Shown piece after piece: positions 24,250 through 34,323 of a stretch of DNA of 41,561 nt. The notes under the pieces were generated by a model. It saw only the letters and a list, made by a program, of their open reading frames with translations. It did no database searches and was not told where the DNA came from. Location: positions 1-41,561 of the forward strand of contig NZ_AEMI01000037.1 of the NCBI RefSeq assembly GCF_000166715.1, read 5' to 3'. Numbering within the stretch: the first letter of the stretch is position 1; every line of letters begins with the position of its first letter. Origin of the DNA: Leuconostoc gelidum subsp. gelidum KCTC 3527. GTDB taxonomy: Bacteria; Bacillota; Bacilli; Lactobacillales; Lactobacillaceae. A program made the translations under genes and the position numbers.

Positions 24250-27042
24250 TTATTCTAATCCTTCAATCAATGCTTCTGGATAGAATTCACGTATGATATC
24301 TGCCTCATGCTTTGACAAATTTGGAAATGATGCGTCTGCACCAATATCCTCATGAAACAGACGATCACGCGGTGATACACCACCAACGGCATGCTTCACC
24401 GAAATGAGAACCCCATCATATGATTTTACGTCAACTGCCGTTTTAGCATCAGCAATGTATAACTGAGAAACCATCAAAAGTAGTCGGACGTCAGCATTTA
24501 AATCAGACAATAGTTGTTGCTGTTCTGTTGTCAAATACAATGTCAAGGCTGCCTCGGCATTTTTACCAATTAATTCGGCCGTTCGTGCTTCTTCAAGCGC
24601 CTTGTTAACTGCATCTCGCATCGACATAAACGTAGACCAATTTTTCAATAATTCACTTGTATCACCAAAATTTTGTACCTCTGGCATGTCAGAAAGATAA
24701 GCAAAATCCTGATTCTCATTTGGCAAATACTCCCAAACTTCTTCAGATGTATGTGGTAATATAGGCAACAATAACTTTGTCAAAGCTATTAATGTTTCAT
24801 AAAATACCGTTTGCATTGAACGGCGTGCATGTCCAGTTGGTGCTTCAACATAGACAACGTCTTTGGCAATATCCAAATAGAATGCCGATAAGTCAACGTT
24901 AACAAAATTAATAACACGTTTAAAAATATCATTAAATTGATAATTATCATATGAATCACGTACATCTTTAATAAAATTATTTAAAACAACTGAGAAATAT
25001 TGGTCATGCCCAGCTCTGTCAGTAAAAGTAATTGCATCTGTTGTATAGTTAAAATCGGCCGTATTAGCCATTAAAAACCTCAAAGTATTACGTAACTTAC
25101 GATAACTTTCAGATACTTGTTTTAAAATTTCATTTGATACTGGCATATCTTGTGATGTGTCAACTGAAATTGTCCATAACCGCAAAATTTCAATGCCCAT
25201 TTTGTCGGCTACATCAAGTGGTGATATTGTGTTACCAAGTGATTTAGACATTTTATTACCCTTACCATCCAAAGTAAATCCTTGAGACAGTACATTTTTG
25301 TAGGGTGCATGCCCTGTAACAGCTACCGAAGTAATCAATGAGGAATTAAACCAACCGCGATACTGATCTGATCCTTCTAAGTATAAGTCTGCGGGATAAT
25401 CTAATTGATCACGTGTATTCATGACACCAGACCAAGAAGAACCTGAATCAAACCAAACATCCATAATATCTTCTTCTTTAGTAAACTCTCCATGAGGCGA
25501 GTGTGCGTTAGTATAACCCTCAGGTAATAGGTCTTTAGCTTCATGCTCAAACCAATAATTCGAACCATGTACTTCAAATAAATCAGCTACATGATTAATA
25601 ATAGTTTGATCTAAAATAGGCGTTTGGTCTTCTGCATAAAAAATGGGTAATGGCACACCCCAAACACGTTGACGTGAAATAACCCAATCGCCACGATCAC
25701 GAATCATATTATACAAACGTTTCTTTCCCCATTCAGGGAAAAAATTGACATTATCTAATTCATCCAAAATATTTTGACGGAACTTACCTACAGATGCAAA
25801 CCATTGTGGTACAGCACGCCAAATAATAGGCTTTTTTGTACGCCAATCAAACGGATAAGAATGCGTAATTTTTTCTTTAGCCAAGAACAAATTAGCTGTG
25901 GTCAATTTGTTGATGACAAGGCCAACAACATCATCGTAAAACTTGCCTTCAAAATCCGGTCCGGCATTTTTAGTCATATACCCTTTTTCATCGACCGTAA
26001 CAACAGCTTCTAGACCGTACTGCTTACCAACATTGAAATCATCCTCACCAAAACCAGGAGCAGTATGAACTAAACCAGTACCCGAATCAAGAGTAACATG
26101 ATCTGCATTCATAACTAATTCTTCGGCATCAAGATCCCATGGATGATACGCTGTAATGCGATCCAATTCTTCGCCTTTATATGTTGCCAAAGTCTTATAT
26201 TCATCCCAACCAAACAATGGCGCAATGACCTCTAAACGCCCTGTAGCAACGACAAATTTGCGAGTTTCTTCTGCTGGTTGGATCACTGAATAATCCATAT
26301 CAGGTCCAAGAGTAATACCCCGTGAGGCTGTCACTGTAAATGGCGTAGTTGTCCAAACAACAAAATAAGTATCAGCATCTAAAATACCATTGCCACCTTT
26401 CACTTGATTAGCATAATACAAAGACGTTGAATTGATGTCGTGATATTCAATTTCCGCTTCCGCTAAAGCAGATTCTGATGACCATGACCAATAAACTGGT
26501 TTTGACCCCTTAAATATATAACCTTTACTAGCCATTTCACCAAAAACACGTAACTGTGCAGCCTCGAATTCTGGTTGCAATGTGATATATGGATTCTGCC
26601 AATCAGCCATAATCCCTAAACGTTTAAAATCATTTTTTTGCTTATCAACTTGTTCCAAGGCAAAATCTTTTGCTAAATTTCGCCATTCAGCCTTAGGCAT
26701 TGTTTTACGATCGTGACCAGCTTTTGTTAACTGCTGTTCAATTGGTAAACCATGTGTATCCCATCCTGGAACATAGGGTGCATAAAAACCAGCCATATTT
26801 TTATAACGCACAATAATGTCTTTTGAAATTTTATTCAAAGCATGACCTAAATGAATATTTCCATTGGCATATGGGGGGCCATCATGTAAATTAAAATGTG
26901 GTTTTTTTTCATTTTGTGATAGACGTTGATTATATAAATCAGAATCATACCATTTTTGTTGACGAATCGGCTCAGTTTTTGGTAATGATCCGCGCATTGG
27001 AAATGCCGTTTTTCCAAGGTTGAGTGTATCTTTATACTTCAT
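24250..27042 (-). CDS. ileS: Isoleucyl-tRNA synthetase
   Basis: Charges tRNA-Ile. Class I motifs are HLGH (residues 64-67) and KMSKSLGN (about 598). The large editing insertion includes [15 protein letters not shown] and [17 protein letters not shown]. The protein has 930 residues, typical of Gram-positive IleS. The C-terminal zinc finger, usually two CxxC pairs, is present only in outline: [19 protein letters not shown] and [10 protein letters not shown] replace the cysteine positions. I find no cysteine in the whole protein. Controlled by a T-box upstream; last gene after the division cluster. Confidence 0.96.
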   Translation of the reverse strand: MKYKDTLNLGKTAFPMRGSLPKTEPIRQQKWYDSDLYNQRLSQNEKKPHFNLHDGPPYANGNIHLGHALNKISKDIIVRYKNMAGFYAPYVPGWDTHGLPIEQQLTKAGHDRKTMPKAEWRNLAKDFALEQVDKQKNDFKRLGIMADWQNPYITLQPEFEAAQLRVFGEMASKGYIFKGSKPVYWSWSSESALAEAEIEYHDINSTSLYYANQVKGGNGILDADTYFVVWTTTPFTVTASRGITLGPDMDYSVIQPAEETRKFVVATGRLEVIAPLFGWDEYKTLATYKGEELDRITAYHPWDLDAEELVMNADHVTLDSGTGLVHTAPGFGEDDFNVGKQYGLEAVVTVDEKGYMTKNAGPDFEGKFYDDVVGLVINKLTTANLFLAKEKITHSYPFDWRTKKPIIWRAVPQWFASVGKFRQNILDELDNVNFFPEWGKKRLYNMIRDRGDWVISRQRVWGVPLPIFYAEDQTPILDQTIINHVADLFEVHGSNYWFEHEAKDLLPEGYTNAHSPHGEFTKEEDIMDVWFDSGSSWSGVMNTRDQLDYPADLYLEGSDQYRGWFNSSLITSVAVTGHAPYKNVLSQGFTLDGKGNKMSKSLGNTISPLDVADKMGIEILRLWTISVDTSQDMPVSNEILKQVSESYRKLRNTLRFLMANTADFNYTTDAITFTDRAGHDQYFSVVLNNFIKDVRDSYDNYQFNDIFKRVINFVNVDLSAFYLDIAKDVVYVEAPTGHARRSMQTVFYETLIALTKLLLPILPHTSEEVWEYLPNENQDFAYLSDMPEVQNFGDTSELLKNWSTFMSMRDAVNKALEEARTAELIGKNAEAALTLYLTTEQQQLLSDLNADVRLLLMVSQLYIADAKTAVDVKSYDGVLISVKHAVGGVSPRDRLFHEDIGADASFPNLSKHEADIIREFYPEALIEGLE

Positions 27043-27099
27043 AATGCCATCTCCTATTTATAACTTAACGTTAGTAACAAAATAATAAGGTGCCCTAAA

Positions 27100-27335
27100 A
27101 CAATAAAAAACGTCCCTGTGTTTTACAACACAGGGACGTTTTCACGTGGTACCACCCAATTTTAGTTGTCTACAAGTAAACAACCCTCAAATCAGTATTA
27201 ACGGTCTGCACCGGTTAAACTTACTTAAATTTCAGTCCAACAAATTCATAACTGATTTAAAAGGCTACAGGGACGATCATCTCTAACCACCATGACTCGC
27301 TGCACGTATGTATGCCATTCTTATTGTGTTATGCT
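27100..27335 (-). ncRNA. T-box leader of ileS (Ile)
   Basis: The T-box GGGTGGTACCACGTG (minus strand, about 27144-27158) precedes a perfect 16-bp terminator (27107-27122 with 27127-27142) and T-run. A short Stem I with an ATGGTGG apical segment lies at about 27263-27300. An AUC triplet at 27275-27277 is a plausible isoleucine specifier. A long inner stem AAATCAGT/ACTGATTT follows. The leader begins right at the divIVA stop. I see no convincing separate promoter, so it may be read from the division operon. Confidence 0.88.
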
Positions 27336-27337
27336 TC

Positions 27338-28021
27338 TTATAATTTATTATCTTCGTTTTCACTTGCTTCGGGAAACACAACAATTGGCCCTTGCTCAGG
27401 AGCAGCTTCCTCATTTTCTGTTTCTGTAGAATCGGATTCGCTTGCTACCATTGACATAACAGTCTCATTTTCAATTGTTGCTATTTTATCAATACGATCA
27501 GCCGTTGCTTGTCCAATTGGCAAACGATGAACTGCTTCAGCTAAATCATCATTTTCTAATAGTTTACGCTGAAGTTCCAATAATTTCAAGAATGAATTTT
27601 TAAAATTTTCTACTTCAGTTCTTAATTCATTTTGCTCTTTAATCAGACCTTCATTTTCTTGTGCTAGGCTTGTTGCTTCAGCCTCAGCCTTTGTACGTGC
27701 ATCACTAATAATCTTTGTGGCTGCTTCTTGGGCATGTGTTAATTGCTTTTTTACTTCGCCATCGGCTTCTTGTCTCAAACGATCAGCGGCTTCTTGAGCG
27801 ACAAAAATTGATTGGTTGACTTGCTCACGTTTCGCCTCTAGGCCATCAACTTTAACTTGTAACTGTTCATTATCATTTAAAAGTTTATCACGTTCAGTAA
27901 TAATAGTTTCATAATCACCATTAACTTGATCTAAAAACGAATCAACTTCAGATGCAATATATGCACGTGAACCCTTTTTAGTAAATTCATGCTTCAAAAT
28001 TTCATCAGGTGTTAGTACCAT
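27338..28021 (-). CDS. divIVA: DivIVA family cell-division protein
   Basis: Coiled-coil protein that binds curved membrane at septum and poles and recruits other proteins. The N-terminal lipid-binding domain is present as LTPDEILKHEFTKKGSRAYIASEVDSFL (about residues 3-30; shown in part only as motif), followed by a coiled coil (about 35-165) and an acidic, disordered C-terminal tail. At 227 residues the length is normal for streptococcal and lactobacillar forms. It closes the division cluster after ylmH. Confidence 0.94.
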   Translation of the reverse strand: MVLTPDEILKHEFTKKGSRAYIASEVDSFLDQVNGDYETIITERDKLLNDNEQLQVKVDGLEAKREQVNQSIFVAQEAADRLRQEADGEVKKQLTHAQEAATKIISDARTKAEAEATSLAQENEGLIKEQNELRTEVENFKNSFLKLLELQRKLLENDDLAEAVHRLPIGQATADRIDKIATIENETVMSMVASESDSTETENEEAAPEQGPIVVFPEASENEDNKL

Positions 28022-28059
28022 CTTGGTCTCCTTTTAATTTTGATATAACTCGAGTTAAC

Positions 28060-28851
28060 TTAACGTCGAATAATATTTACAATTGCCTTAATTTTATCTT
28101 TTTTGCTAAACCCATCACACATTTTAAGTTGCAGACGTCCATATTTGCGAACAGATACAATATCTCCTACTGCTACTACATGATCTGGCTTAACAATCGT
28201 TGTCCAATTAACTCGAACTTGTTGCTGTTCAATTAATGATTTTGCTACACTACGTGGTATATTAAAAGCCATTGAAATAGTCGTGTCAATTCGTAAAGAT
28301 GACAATAATAAAAATATTTCGTTCCAATCATCATGAACCGCAATGACATCTTTCACATCACGTGCAATCAATGCAATTTTAATTCGGCCAATTTTTTGAA
28401 CTGTTTGTTGAATATATGTTATCATTTTTGCATCAACAATGACTTGCCATTTTTTATCATTAGATAAAATATCACCGATAACTTCACGTTTTATACCAGC
28501 ACTCATAAATGCACCTAGAATCATTGAATGATGTAATTCAGCGAATTTTACCGGATATTTAATTTCAAGAATTGCTAATTCAAAATCCGATAATGCGACA
28601 GTATAAAAATCTGGTGCTATGACTGCACGCTGATTTTCGGTATTACTAGTTGCACCATTATAATGCACTTGTAAATTTTCTGAACGATTAACTAAAGTTT
28701 GCAAAATATATTGTTCCCGAGGGTTTAAAAAACGTGTTAGAATGCCACGATACTCATCTTCACTTTGACGAATCCAATCAGTTACTTGCTGAATAAATGT
28801 TACTTCTTCTGGTCGGAAGTGTTGTTCAATTGTTGAAAAATTATCTATCAT
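28060..28851 (-). CDS. ylmH: YlmH-type S4-domain RNA-binding protein
   Basis: An N-terminal domain of unknown fold is followed by a C-terminal S4 domain (about residues 185-260, SMAFNIPRSVAKSLIEQQQV), an RNA-binding module. Recent work in Bacillus ties YlmH to rescue of stalled ribosomes. The start MIDNFSTIEQHF at 28851 lies next to the yggT stop. A longer frame from 28896 would overlap yggT by 44 bases. It is part of the sepF-yggT-ylmH-divIVA run. Confidence 0.88.
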   Translation of the reverse strand: MIDNFSTIEQHFRPEEVTFIQQVTDWIRQSEDEYRGILTRFLNPREQYILQTLVNRSENLQVHYNGATSNTENQRAVIAPDFYTVALSDFELAILEIKYPVKFAELHHSMILGAFMSAGIKREVIGDILSNDKKWQVIVDAKMITYIQQTVQKIGRIKIALIARDVKDVIAVHDDWNEIFLLLSSLRIDTTISMAFNIPRSVAKSLIEQQQVRVNWTTIVKPDHVVAVGDIVSVRKYGRLQLKMCDGFSKKDKIKAIVNIIRR

Positions 28852-28852
28852 A

Positions 28853-29116
28853 TTACAGGAAAAGTAGCACCAAATGAGACAAGCCGCTAATGGCAAAATT
28901 CAAAGCCAAAATGGCAACAATTGGTGAAATGTCAATAATACCACCAATTGGTGGTATTATCCGAAATAAGTTTAGATAGGGTGCAACAATTCGTTGAAGC
29001 CACTTGCCAAACACTGATTGTTGCGCGCCAGGTAACCAAGACATTAGGACATAAATGACAATTGCATACTCATAATAATTTGCGATACGTATAATCCAAT
29101 TTAGTATTTCTAGCAT
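28853..29116 (-). CDS. yggT: YggT family membrane protein
   Basis: The 87-residue protein has two membrane segments with the family pattern YVLMSWLPGAQQS and RIVAPYLNLFRIIPPIGGIIDISPIVA. It is found in the division cluster of most Firmicutes (ylmG) and in plastids, where it affects nucleoid and division. It begins three bases after sepF and ends just before the ylmH start. Confidence 0.92.
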   Translation of the reverse strand: MLEILNWIIRIANYYEYAIVIYVLMSWLPGAQQSVFGKWLQRIVAPYLNLFRIIPPIGGIIDISPIVAILALNFAISGLSHLVLLFL

Positions 29117-29119
29117 ATG

Positions 29120-29581
29120 TTAATACCGCGTATTCGGTTCTAAATTATCTGTCAACGTCCCTGAAATTTCAAAAGTTGCAGGTGTTACTAAAAAGATAGA
29201 CTGACCGATACGTTCAATTTCCCCATTGACTGCATATATAGCACCACCTAAGAAATCTAATATTCTTTTAGCTTGTGCTTCATCAATTTGCGTAAAGTTA
29301 ACTATTACTGCCTCTCCGCCTAATATCTGAGAAGCAATGTCTCTAGAATCTGAATATACTTTAGGTTCAAATAATGCAATTTTACTATTAGCATTACCTG
29401 GATCTGTCATTGTTGATTGTGCCGATTGACGACCAAAATAGGTTGCTTGTTGCTGTGATGTTTGTTGCACTGGTTGTTGATATTGTGGTTGCTCTTGATA
29501 GCTGCTATCATCATAGCTATCGTCATATGAATCATCTTCATCATTACTGAAAAGACGTTTAATTGTATCGCCTAATGCCAT
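29120..29581 (-). CDS. sepF: Cell-division protein SepF
   Basis: Membrane-anchored FtsZ partner that forms rings and supports septum assembly. It has an N-terminal amphipathic helix (MALGDTIKRLFSND), a Gln- and Asp-rich linker (about residues 15-65) with repeated DDSYD, and the C-terminal SepF domain beginning KIALFEPKVYSDSRDIA. AAGGAG precedes the ATG. 105 bases separate it from ftsZ. That gap contains TACAAT and TTGATT or TTGTGT elements with poor spacing, so an extra promoter is possible but unproven. Confidence 0.94.
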   Translation of the reverse strand: MALGDTIKRLFSNDEDDSYDDSYDDSSYQEQPQYQQPVQQTSQQQATYFGRQSAQSTMTDPGNANSKIALFEPKVYSDSRDIASQILGGEAVIVNFTQIDEAQAKRILDFLGGAIYAVNGEIERIGQSIFLVTPATFEISGTLTDNLEPNTRY

Positions 29582-29686
29582 GATTTCTCCTTAAACACGC
29601 AGGTTGAAACTCACTGTGTACACGACAATGATTGTATCTCATCGTTATATAACACAATCAAAATATACACAACTCACGTTTTTTTA

Positions 29687-30991
29687 TTAACGTTTTTTAA
29701 AGAATGGTGGTTGTTCAGTATCATCGTCATTGTTTGAAAAGTCTACTGGTGTTTCATTGGATGTCGGTGTATTAAATACATCGAACGCTTGTTTCTGTAC
29801 ACCATCAAACCGTTCATCCTCAGCAAACGCATCTTTTGAAGCACTACTAATATTCCAATCAGCAAATGGATCATTTTGTGGCGTTGGCGTTGTTGATTTA
29901 ACAGGCTCTGTTGCTGGTTTTTCAAATATTGATGTGTTTGGTGTTGCTGGCGTTACATTGTTACTTGTCGTACCAAATACTTTAGCAGCGTTTGCTTTCG
30001 GTGCAGCAGATTTTTTTGCTGCAGAATCTACCGTAACATTCTGAAGACCAGTTGCAATTACCGTCACACGAATTGAATCACCTAGATTTTCATCAATAGA
30101 TGTACCGAAGATAACGTTGACCTCACGCCCTGCTTCTTGAGCAATCACTTCTGAGGCGGTTTGCGCTTCAAACAATGACATATCCAATCCACCGGTAATA
30201 TTAAGCAAAACGTCTTCAGCACCTGACATATCTACCTCAAGCAATGGTGAGGAAATAGCCTGCTTCGTTGCGTCAGCGGCACGTGTTTCGCCACTAGCTT
30301 GGCCAACACCCATTAAGGCAGGTCCGGCATCTTGCATAACAGTTTTCACATCAGCAAAATCAAGATTAATGAATCCTGGGTTTGTGATTAGTTCTGAGAT
30401 ACCTCGAACACCTTGAGCCACAACTTCATCAACAACTTTAAAAGCCTCTGACAGTGGTGTACGTAAATCAATACGATCTTTTAAACGTTCGTTAGTAATC
30501 ACAATCAGCGAATCAACTGATTCGGACAACGCTTGTAATCCTTCAGCGGCGAAGCGACCACGTTTGGGTCCCTCCCACTTGAATGGACGTGTCACAACAG
30601 CAACAGTTAAAGCACCTTGTTCTTTAGCTATACGCGCGACAACTGGTGCTGCACCGTTCCCAGTTCCGCCACCCATACCAGCCGTGATAACAATCATATC
30701 TGCACCTGAAATTGCTGAAGCAATGTCTTCAGATGATTCTTCAGCAGCTTTAGTACCACGTTCAGGATTTGAACCAGCACCTAAACCACCAGTCAATTTT
30801 GGCCCGATTTGAATTTTAATGTCAGCTTTAGACTTATCTAAGGCCTGTACATCAGTGTTAGCAACGATAAACTCGACGCCACTAACACCTTCTTCGATCA
30901 TATGATTGACAGCGTTTGATCCACCACCACCAACACCGATAACTTTAATGATTGCACCGGTTTCTTGGGCGTCATCAATTGAAAAATCCAT
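29687..30991 (-). CDS. ftsZ: Cell-division GTPase FtsZ
   Basis: Tubulin homologue that forms the division ring. [13 protein letters not shown] (about residue 19), the tubulin signature [13 protein letters not shown] (about 104) and the T7 loop [10 protein letters not shown] (about 207) are intact. A Thr- and Pro-rich linker (about 320-415) leads to the C-terminal peptide [10 protein letters not shown] that binds FtsA and SepF. AAGGAG precedes the ATG. It begins 20 bases after ftsA. Confidence 0.98.
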   Translation of the reverse strand: MDFSIDDAQETGAIIKVIGVGGGGSNAVNHMIEEGVSGVEFIVANTDVQALDKSKADIKIQIGPKLTGGLGAGSNPERGTKAAEESSEDIASAISGADMIVITAGMGGGTGNGAAPVVARIAKEQGALTVAVVTRPFKWEGPKRGRFAAEGLQALSESVDSLIVITNERLKDRIDLRTPLSEAFKVVDEVVAQGVRGISELITNPGFINLDFADVKTVMQDAGPALMGVGQASGETRAADATKQAISSPLLEVDMSGAEDVLLNITGGLDMSLFEAQTASEVIAQEAGREVNVIFGTSIDENLGDSIRVTVIATGLQNVTVDSAAKKSAAPKANAAKVFGTTSNNVTPATPNTSIFEKPATEPVKSTTPTPQNDPFADWNISSASKDAFAEDERFDGVQKQAFDVFNTPTSNETPVDFSNNDDDTEQPPFFKKR

Positions 30992-31011
30992 AAGTTGTCT
31001 CCTTAATTATA

Positions 31012-32361
31012 CTAATCTTCTCGAAATAAATTCTTAATTGTTTGTATTAAACGGCTAAAAATGCTTTGCCGTGGTTGGTCATCTTGCTTGCCATCATAGT
31101 TGTACAACGTCTGCTCTGTTGACTCAGATGTTTCTTCATATTCATGTGATTGTTTGGATACTGATGGTACAGATTGCACATTATCAGTATCGTCACGATG
31201 TGACATGATAACTTGTTTAATGACCTGTTGCGTCATACTTTCACGCGAAGCAAACATCGCATATGCCATTGCGCGTGTATAAGAAGGATGGCGTAATCCT
31301 ATTTGATCAGGTATAAAAAGTCGTACATTTTCACCCAAAATAGTTTTAGCATAGTCAACCATACGTGGCAAAGCCGCATTTCCACCAGTTAAAACAATAC
31401 CACCTGGCATGTTCAAACCGTTAACCGTGCTCAGCGGATCAAATGCACGCATATATATTTGTTCTAACCTTGCGGCAATGATTTCTGAAAGATAGTGTTC
31501 ATTAACTAATTGAGGTGTATTATCTCCAACAACTTCAACAGAAAACTCTTTGTCGGCACTTGCCTGAGTTGGATCCGCATATCCAAAATCACGTTTGATT
31601 TTTTCAGCATGTGTATAAGAGATACCTAGAACTGTTGAAATATCTTTCGTCACATTATCCCCACCCTCGAGGTCTACATGATTAAACTTCAACTTACGAT
31701 CATGTATGACGGATGTCGTAGTTTGTCCACCACCGAGATCTATTAACACAGTTCCAAAGTCCTGTTCACCATCATTTAAAATGCTAGTGCCAATGGCCAA
31801 TGGCGCCAAAACAAATTCATGTAGTTTCAAACCTGCTTTTTGAATCGCCATACGTGTATTATCTAAAATCTTGCTTGGTCCAACAAAGGCTGTTCCGTGT
31901 AATTCCAGTCGCACACCAATCATTTCATGCGGATCTTTTATACCATCAAAACCATCTACAATGAATTCCTCAGCAATTAAATCAATCACATCATGATCTG
32001 ATGAGACATTATGCGATAAAGCCTGCTTTGCCACATTTTGTACATCAGCGTAAGTAATACGTTTATTTTGATTAGCAATCGAAACGAGGCCTTCGACATG
32101 AACCATTTCAATTTGATTTGCAGGAATTCCTACAATTACTTCATTAATTTGAAAATTTGCTTTTTCTTGTGCTTGTTCAATCGCTTCGCGGATCGCACTG
32201 GCAGTTGCATCAATGTCCACGATCACGCCCTTGCGTAAACCCCGTGAAGGTGCATTTCCTGCACCAATCACGTTGAATTGATTACCAGTTGTTTGCGCAA
32301 TGACTACTTTGATGGATGTGGTACCAATGTCTAAACCCACCGTCACGCCTGAATTATTCAT
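31012..32361 (-). CDS. ftsA: Cell-division protein FtsA
   Basis: Actin-like ATPase that ties FtsZ to the membrane. The phosphate-1 loop GLDIGTTSIKVVIA (about residue 9), phosphate-2 VLIDLGGGQTT (about 206) and adenosine motif GIVLTGGNAALP (about 330) are visible. The C-terminal amphipathic helix SIFSRLIQTIKNLF serves as membrane anchor. AAAGGGG lies eight bases before the ATG. The 88-base gap to divIB is AT-rich and may hold a promoter, but I cannot name one with confidence. Confidence 0.97.
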   Translation of the reverse strand: MNNSGVTVGLDIGTTSIKVVIAQTTGNQFNVIGAGNAPSRGLRKGVIVDIDATASAIREAIEQAQEKANFQINEVIVGIPANQIEMVHVEGLVSIANQNKRITYADVQNVAKQALSHNVSSDHDVIDLIAEEFIVDGFDGIKDPHEMIGVRLELHGTAFVGPSKILDNTRMAIQKAGLKLHEFVLAPLAIGTSILNDGEQDFGTVLIDLGGGQTTTSVIHDRKLKFNHVDLEGGDNVTKDISTVLGISYTHAEKIKRDFGYADPTQASADKEFSVEVVGDNTPQLVNEHYLSEIIAARLEQIYMRAFDPLSTVNGLNMPGGIVLTGGNAALPRMVDYAKTILGENVRLFIPDQIGLRHPSYTRAMAYAMFASRESMTQQVIKQVIMSHRDDTDNVQSVPSVSKQSHEYEETSESTEQTLYNYDGKQDDQPRQSIFSRLIQTIKNLFRED

Positions 32362-32449
32362 GCGTCGTGCCCCTTTACAAAATTATTTTTTAATAAAATA
32401 TACCTAACTATAATAATATCATAAGTTATAGCTATTACGCCACAAATTC

Positions 32450-33208
32450 TCACTTTTGTTTGTCTTTATGGTCGCTTTTTTTATTCGTTGTATTTGCCTG
32501 TGAGGTGCCATAAGCATACGAATAGGCACCGAATTGCAAATCAACAATACCTTTAACAGGCATTTGTGCAGCAATTCCAGGATAATAATTAATTTTTTTT
32601 CCAAATGTATCTAATGTTGCATAAACAGTATTCCCATCATTCATAATAATTATGAGACGGTTAGCATTATCTTTATTGGGCGAAAAAATGATCTGACTAA
32701 TATTTTGACGTAACGTTAATTCTAATGATACAAACGCTTTAGCCAATTTTTTAACATCTTTGTTTGTTTTAAAGTTGGCATATACAGGTGCATTTCCTTC
32801 AGGGGTTTGAACCTTTTTAAACATTCCCTCACGATTAATAATATACCAATTATTTCCTTGTTCAATATAACCCGCAGTTACTTTCTCAACAATGTTAATG
32901 TTAACATTACTCCCCTGCAATGTGACCTGAGCTGAGTCAATTTGATCATCTTGTTTAACAATGTGTTGTGCAATAAACTTTGTCTGGCCCCCTATACGCC
33001 AGTATGGCGTTTGCTGATTGATATTAGCATATGTTGCAATTTTATCGGTTGGTATCATCATTGTATTGATACTAACTGTTTTAATTGTTCGCCATGGTTG
33101 TAATAAGAACACGATACCGATCATAAACACCACAAAAGCCGCTAAACTTATCCAAAGTTGTCGCGGTCGTTTTGTTTTCAGTATCTTTTTGTCTTTTAAA
33201 ACATGCAC
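32450..33208 (-). CDS. divIB: Division protein DivIB/FtsQ (GTG start)
   Basis: Single-pass membrane protein that works with FtsL and DivIC at the septum. A short basic cytoplasmic tail (KDKKILKTKRPRQ), a membrane segment (about residues 19-37) and a POTRA domain beginning IKTVSINTMMIPTDKI are followed by the beta domain. The C-terminal tail is rich in Lys. The start is GTG at 33208, four bases past murG, with only a weak purine-rich element upstream. At 252 residues it is typical. Confidence 0.92.
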   Translation of the reverse strand: MHVLKDKKILKTKRPRQLWISLAAFVVFMIGIVFLLQPWRTIKTVSINTMMIPTDKIATYANINQQTPYWRIGGQTKFIAQHIVKQDDQIDSAQVTLQGSNVNINIVEKVTAGYIEQGNNWYIINREGMFKKVQTPEGNAPVYANFKTNKDVKKLAKAFVSLELTLRQNISQIIFSPNKDNANRLIIIMNDGNTVYATLDTFGKKINYYPGIAAQMPVKGIVDLQFGAYSYAYGTSQANTTNKKSDHKDKQK

Positions 33209-33212
33209 TATT

Positions 33213-34322
33213 TTAATCTTTCTTTTCTAAAATTGCATCTTGTATTAAGTTATACAATCTATCACCGGCATCAGGTATTCCCACTTTTGCAACTTGTGCC
33301 GCCATATTTTCGCTGGCTTTATCATTCAACAATAATGAATCAACAGCTGTTATAAGTGTTTCTCCATTTAAATCTGTTTCTGCTATTACTAGTGCAGCAC
33401 CATCATCGACCAAGCTTTGTGCATTTTTAGTTTGATGATTGCCAGTAACATGAAGGCTTGGCACTAAAATTGATGGAATGCCTAATGCTGTGATTTCAGC
33501 AATTGATGTTGCCCCAGCCCTGGATACAATCGCATTGGTTTTTGCTAGCACTTCTGGCATATTGTCAATATATGGCAGAATGCGAACATTATCAGCGACA
33601 GCAATACCCTGACTATTTAGTTGCGATAACACATTATCATATCGTTTAGGCCCTGTCACTACGACAATTTGATAATTTCTTAAATTAAAAGTATTCATAG
33701 CTTCAATAACTGCTGAATTGATAGCTGGTGCACCCTGTGAGCCGCCAAAAATTAAAAGCGTTGATTTATCGTCTCGCAAACCCAACGTTTGCCAAGAAAA
33801 CGTTGATACAATATGTGCAACTTGCTGCGCACGAGGGTTACCAACAAGTGTCACTTTTCCTGCTGGAAATTGTTGTTTAGCAACATCAAAAGCAACTCCA
33901 ATTTTGCTTGCACCACGCGCTAAAAATTTATTTGTCACACCAGCAACAGAGTTTTGTTCATGAATGACAGTTGGAACATGCATACGTTGTGCAGCATAGA
34001 CCACCGCCCCAGCGACATAACCACCTGTACCAACAACAACGTCTGGTTTAAAATCTTTAATAATTTTTTTAGATTGCTTGACTGCTCTTAAAAATAAATT
34101 AACTGTTTGAACATTATCAAATGATAATGACCGCTTAAATCCTTGGACAGATAACTTATCAAAAGCCATACCAGTAGCTGGTACAATGTCAGATTCCACA
34201 CCACGTTCCGAGCCAACATATAAAAATTCTGAATCTGGTTCATGTTGCTTAATAACTTCAGCCAATGCCAAAGCTGGATAAATATGGCCTCCTGTGCCAC
34301 CACCTGATAAAATTACACGCAT
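33213..34322 (-). CDS. murG: MurG, lipid II synthase
   Basis: Peripheral membrane glycosyltransferase that adds GlcNAc to lipid I to make lipid II. The N-terminal loop SGGGTGGHIYPALALAE and the nucleotide-binding half with LIFGGSQGAPAIN and VSRAGATSIAEI are hallmarks. At 369 residues the length is normal. Starts one base after the murD stop, so coupled. Confidence 0.97.
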   Translation of the reverse strand: MRVILSGGGTGGHIYPALALAEVIKQHEPDSEFLYVGSERGVESDIVPATGMAFDKLSVQGFKRSLSFDNVQTVNLFLRAVKQSKKIIKDFKPDVVVGTGGYVAGAVVYAAQRMHVPTVIHEQNSVAGVTNKFLARGASKIGVAFDVAKQQFPAGKVTLVGNPRAQQVAHIVSTFSWQTLGLRDDKSTLLIFGGSQGAPAINSAVIEAMNTFNLRNYQIVVVTGPKRYDNVLSQLNSQGIAVADNVRILPYIDNMPEVLAKTNAIVSRAGATSIAEITALGIPSILVPSLHVTGNHQTKNAQSLVDDGAALVIAETDLNGETLITAVDSLLLNDKASENMAAQVAKVGIPDAGDRLYNLIQDAILEKKD

Positions 34323-34323
34323 A

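Noticed and set aside
29730-30044. 104-codon plus-strand frame inside ftsZ
   Set aside because: Antisense of the low-complexity linker and core of ftsZ, with no ribosome binding site.
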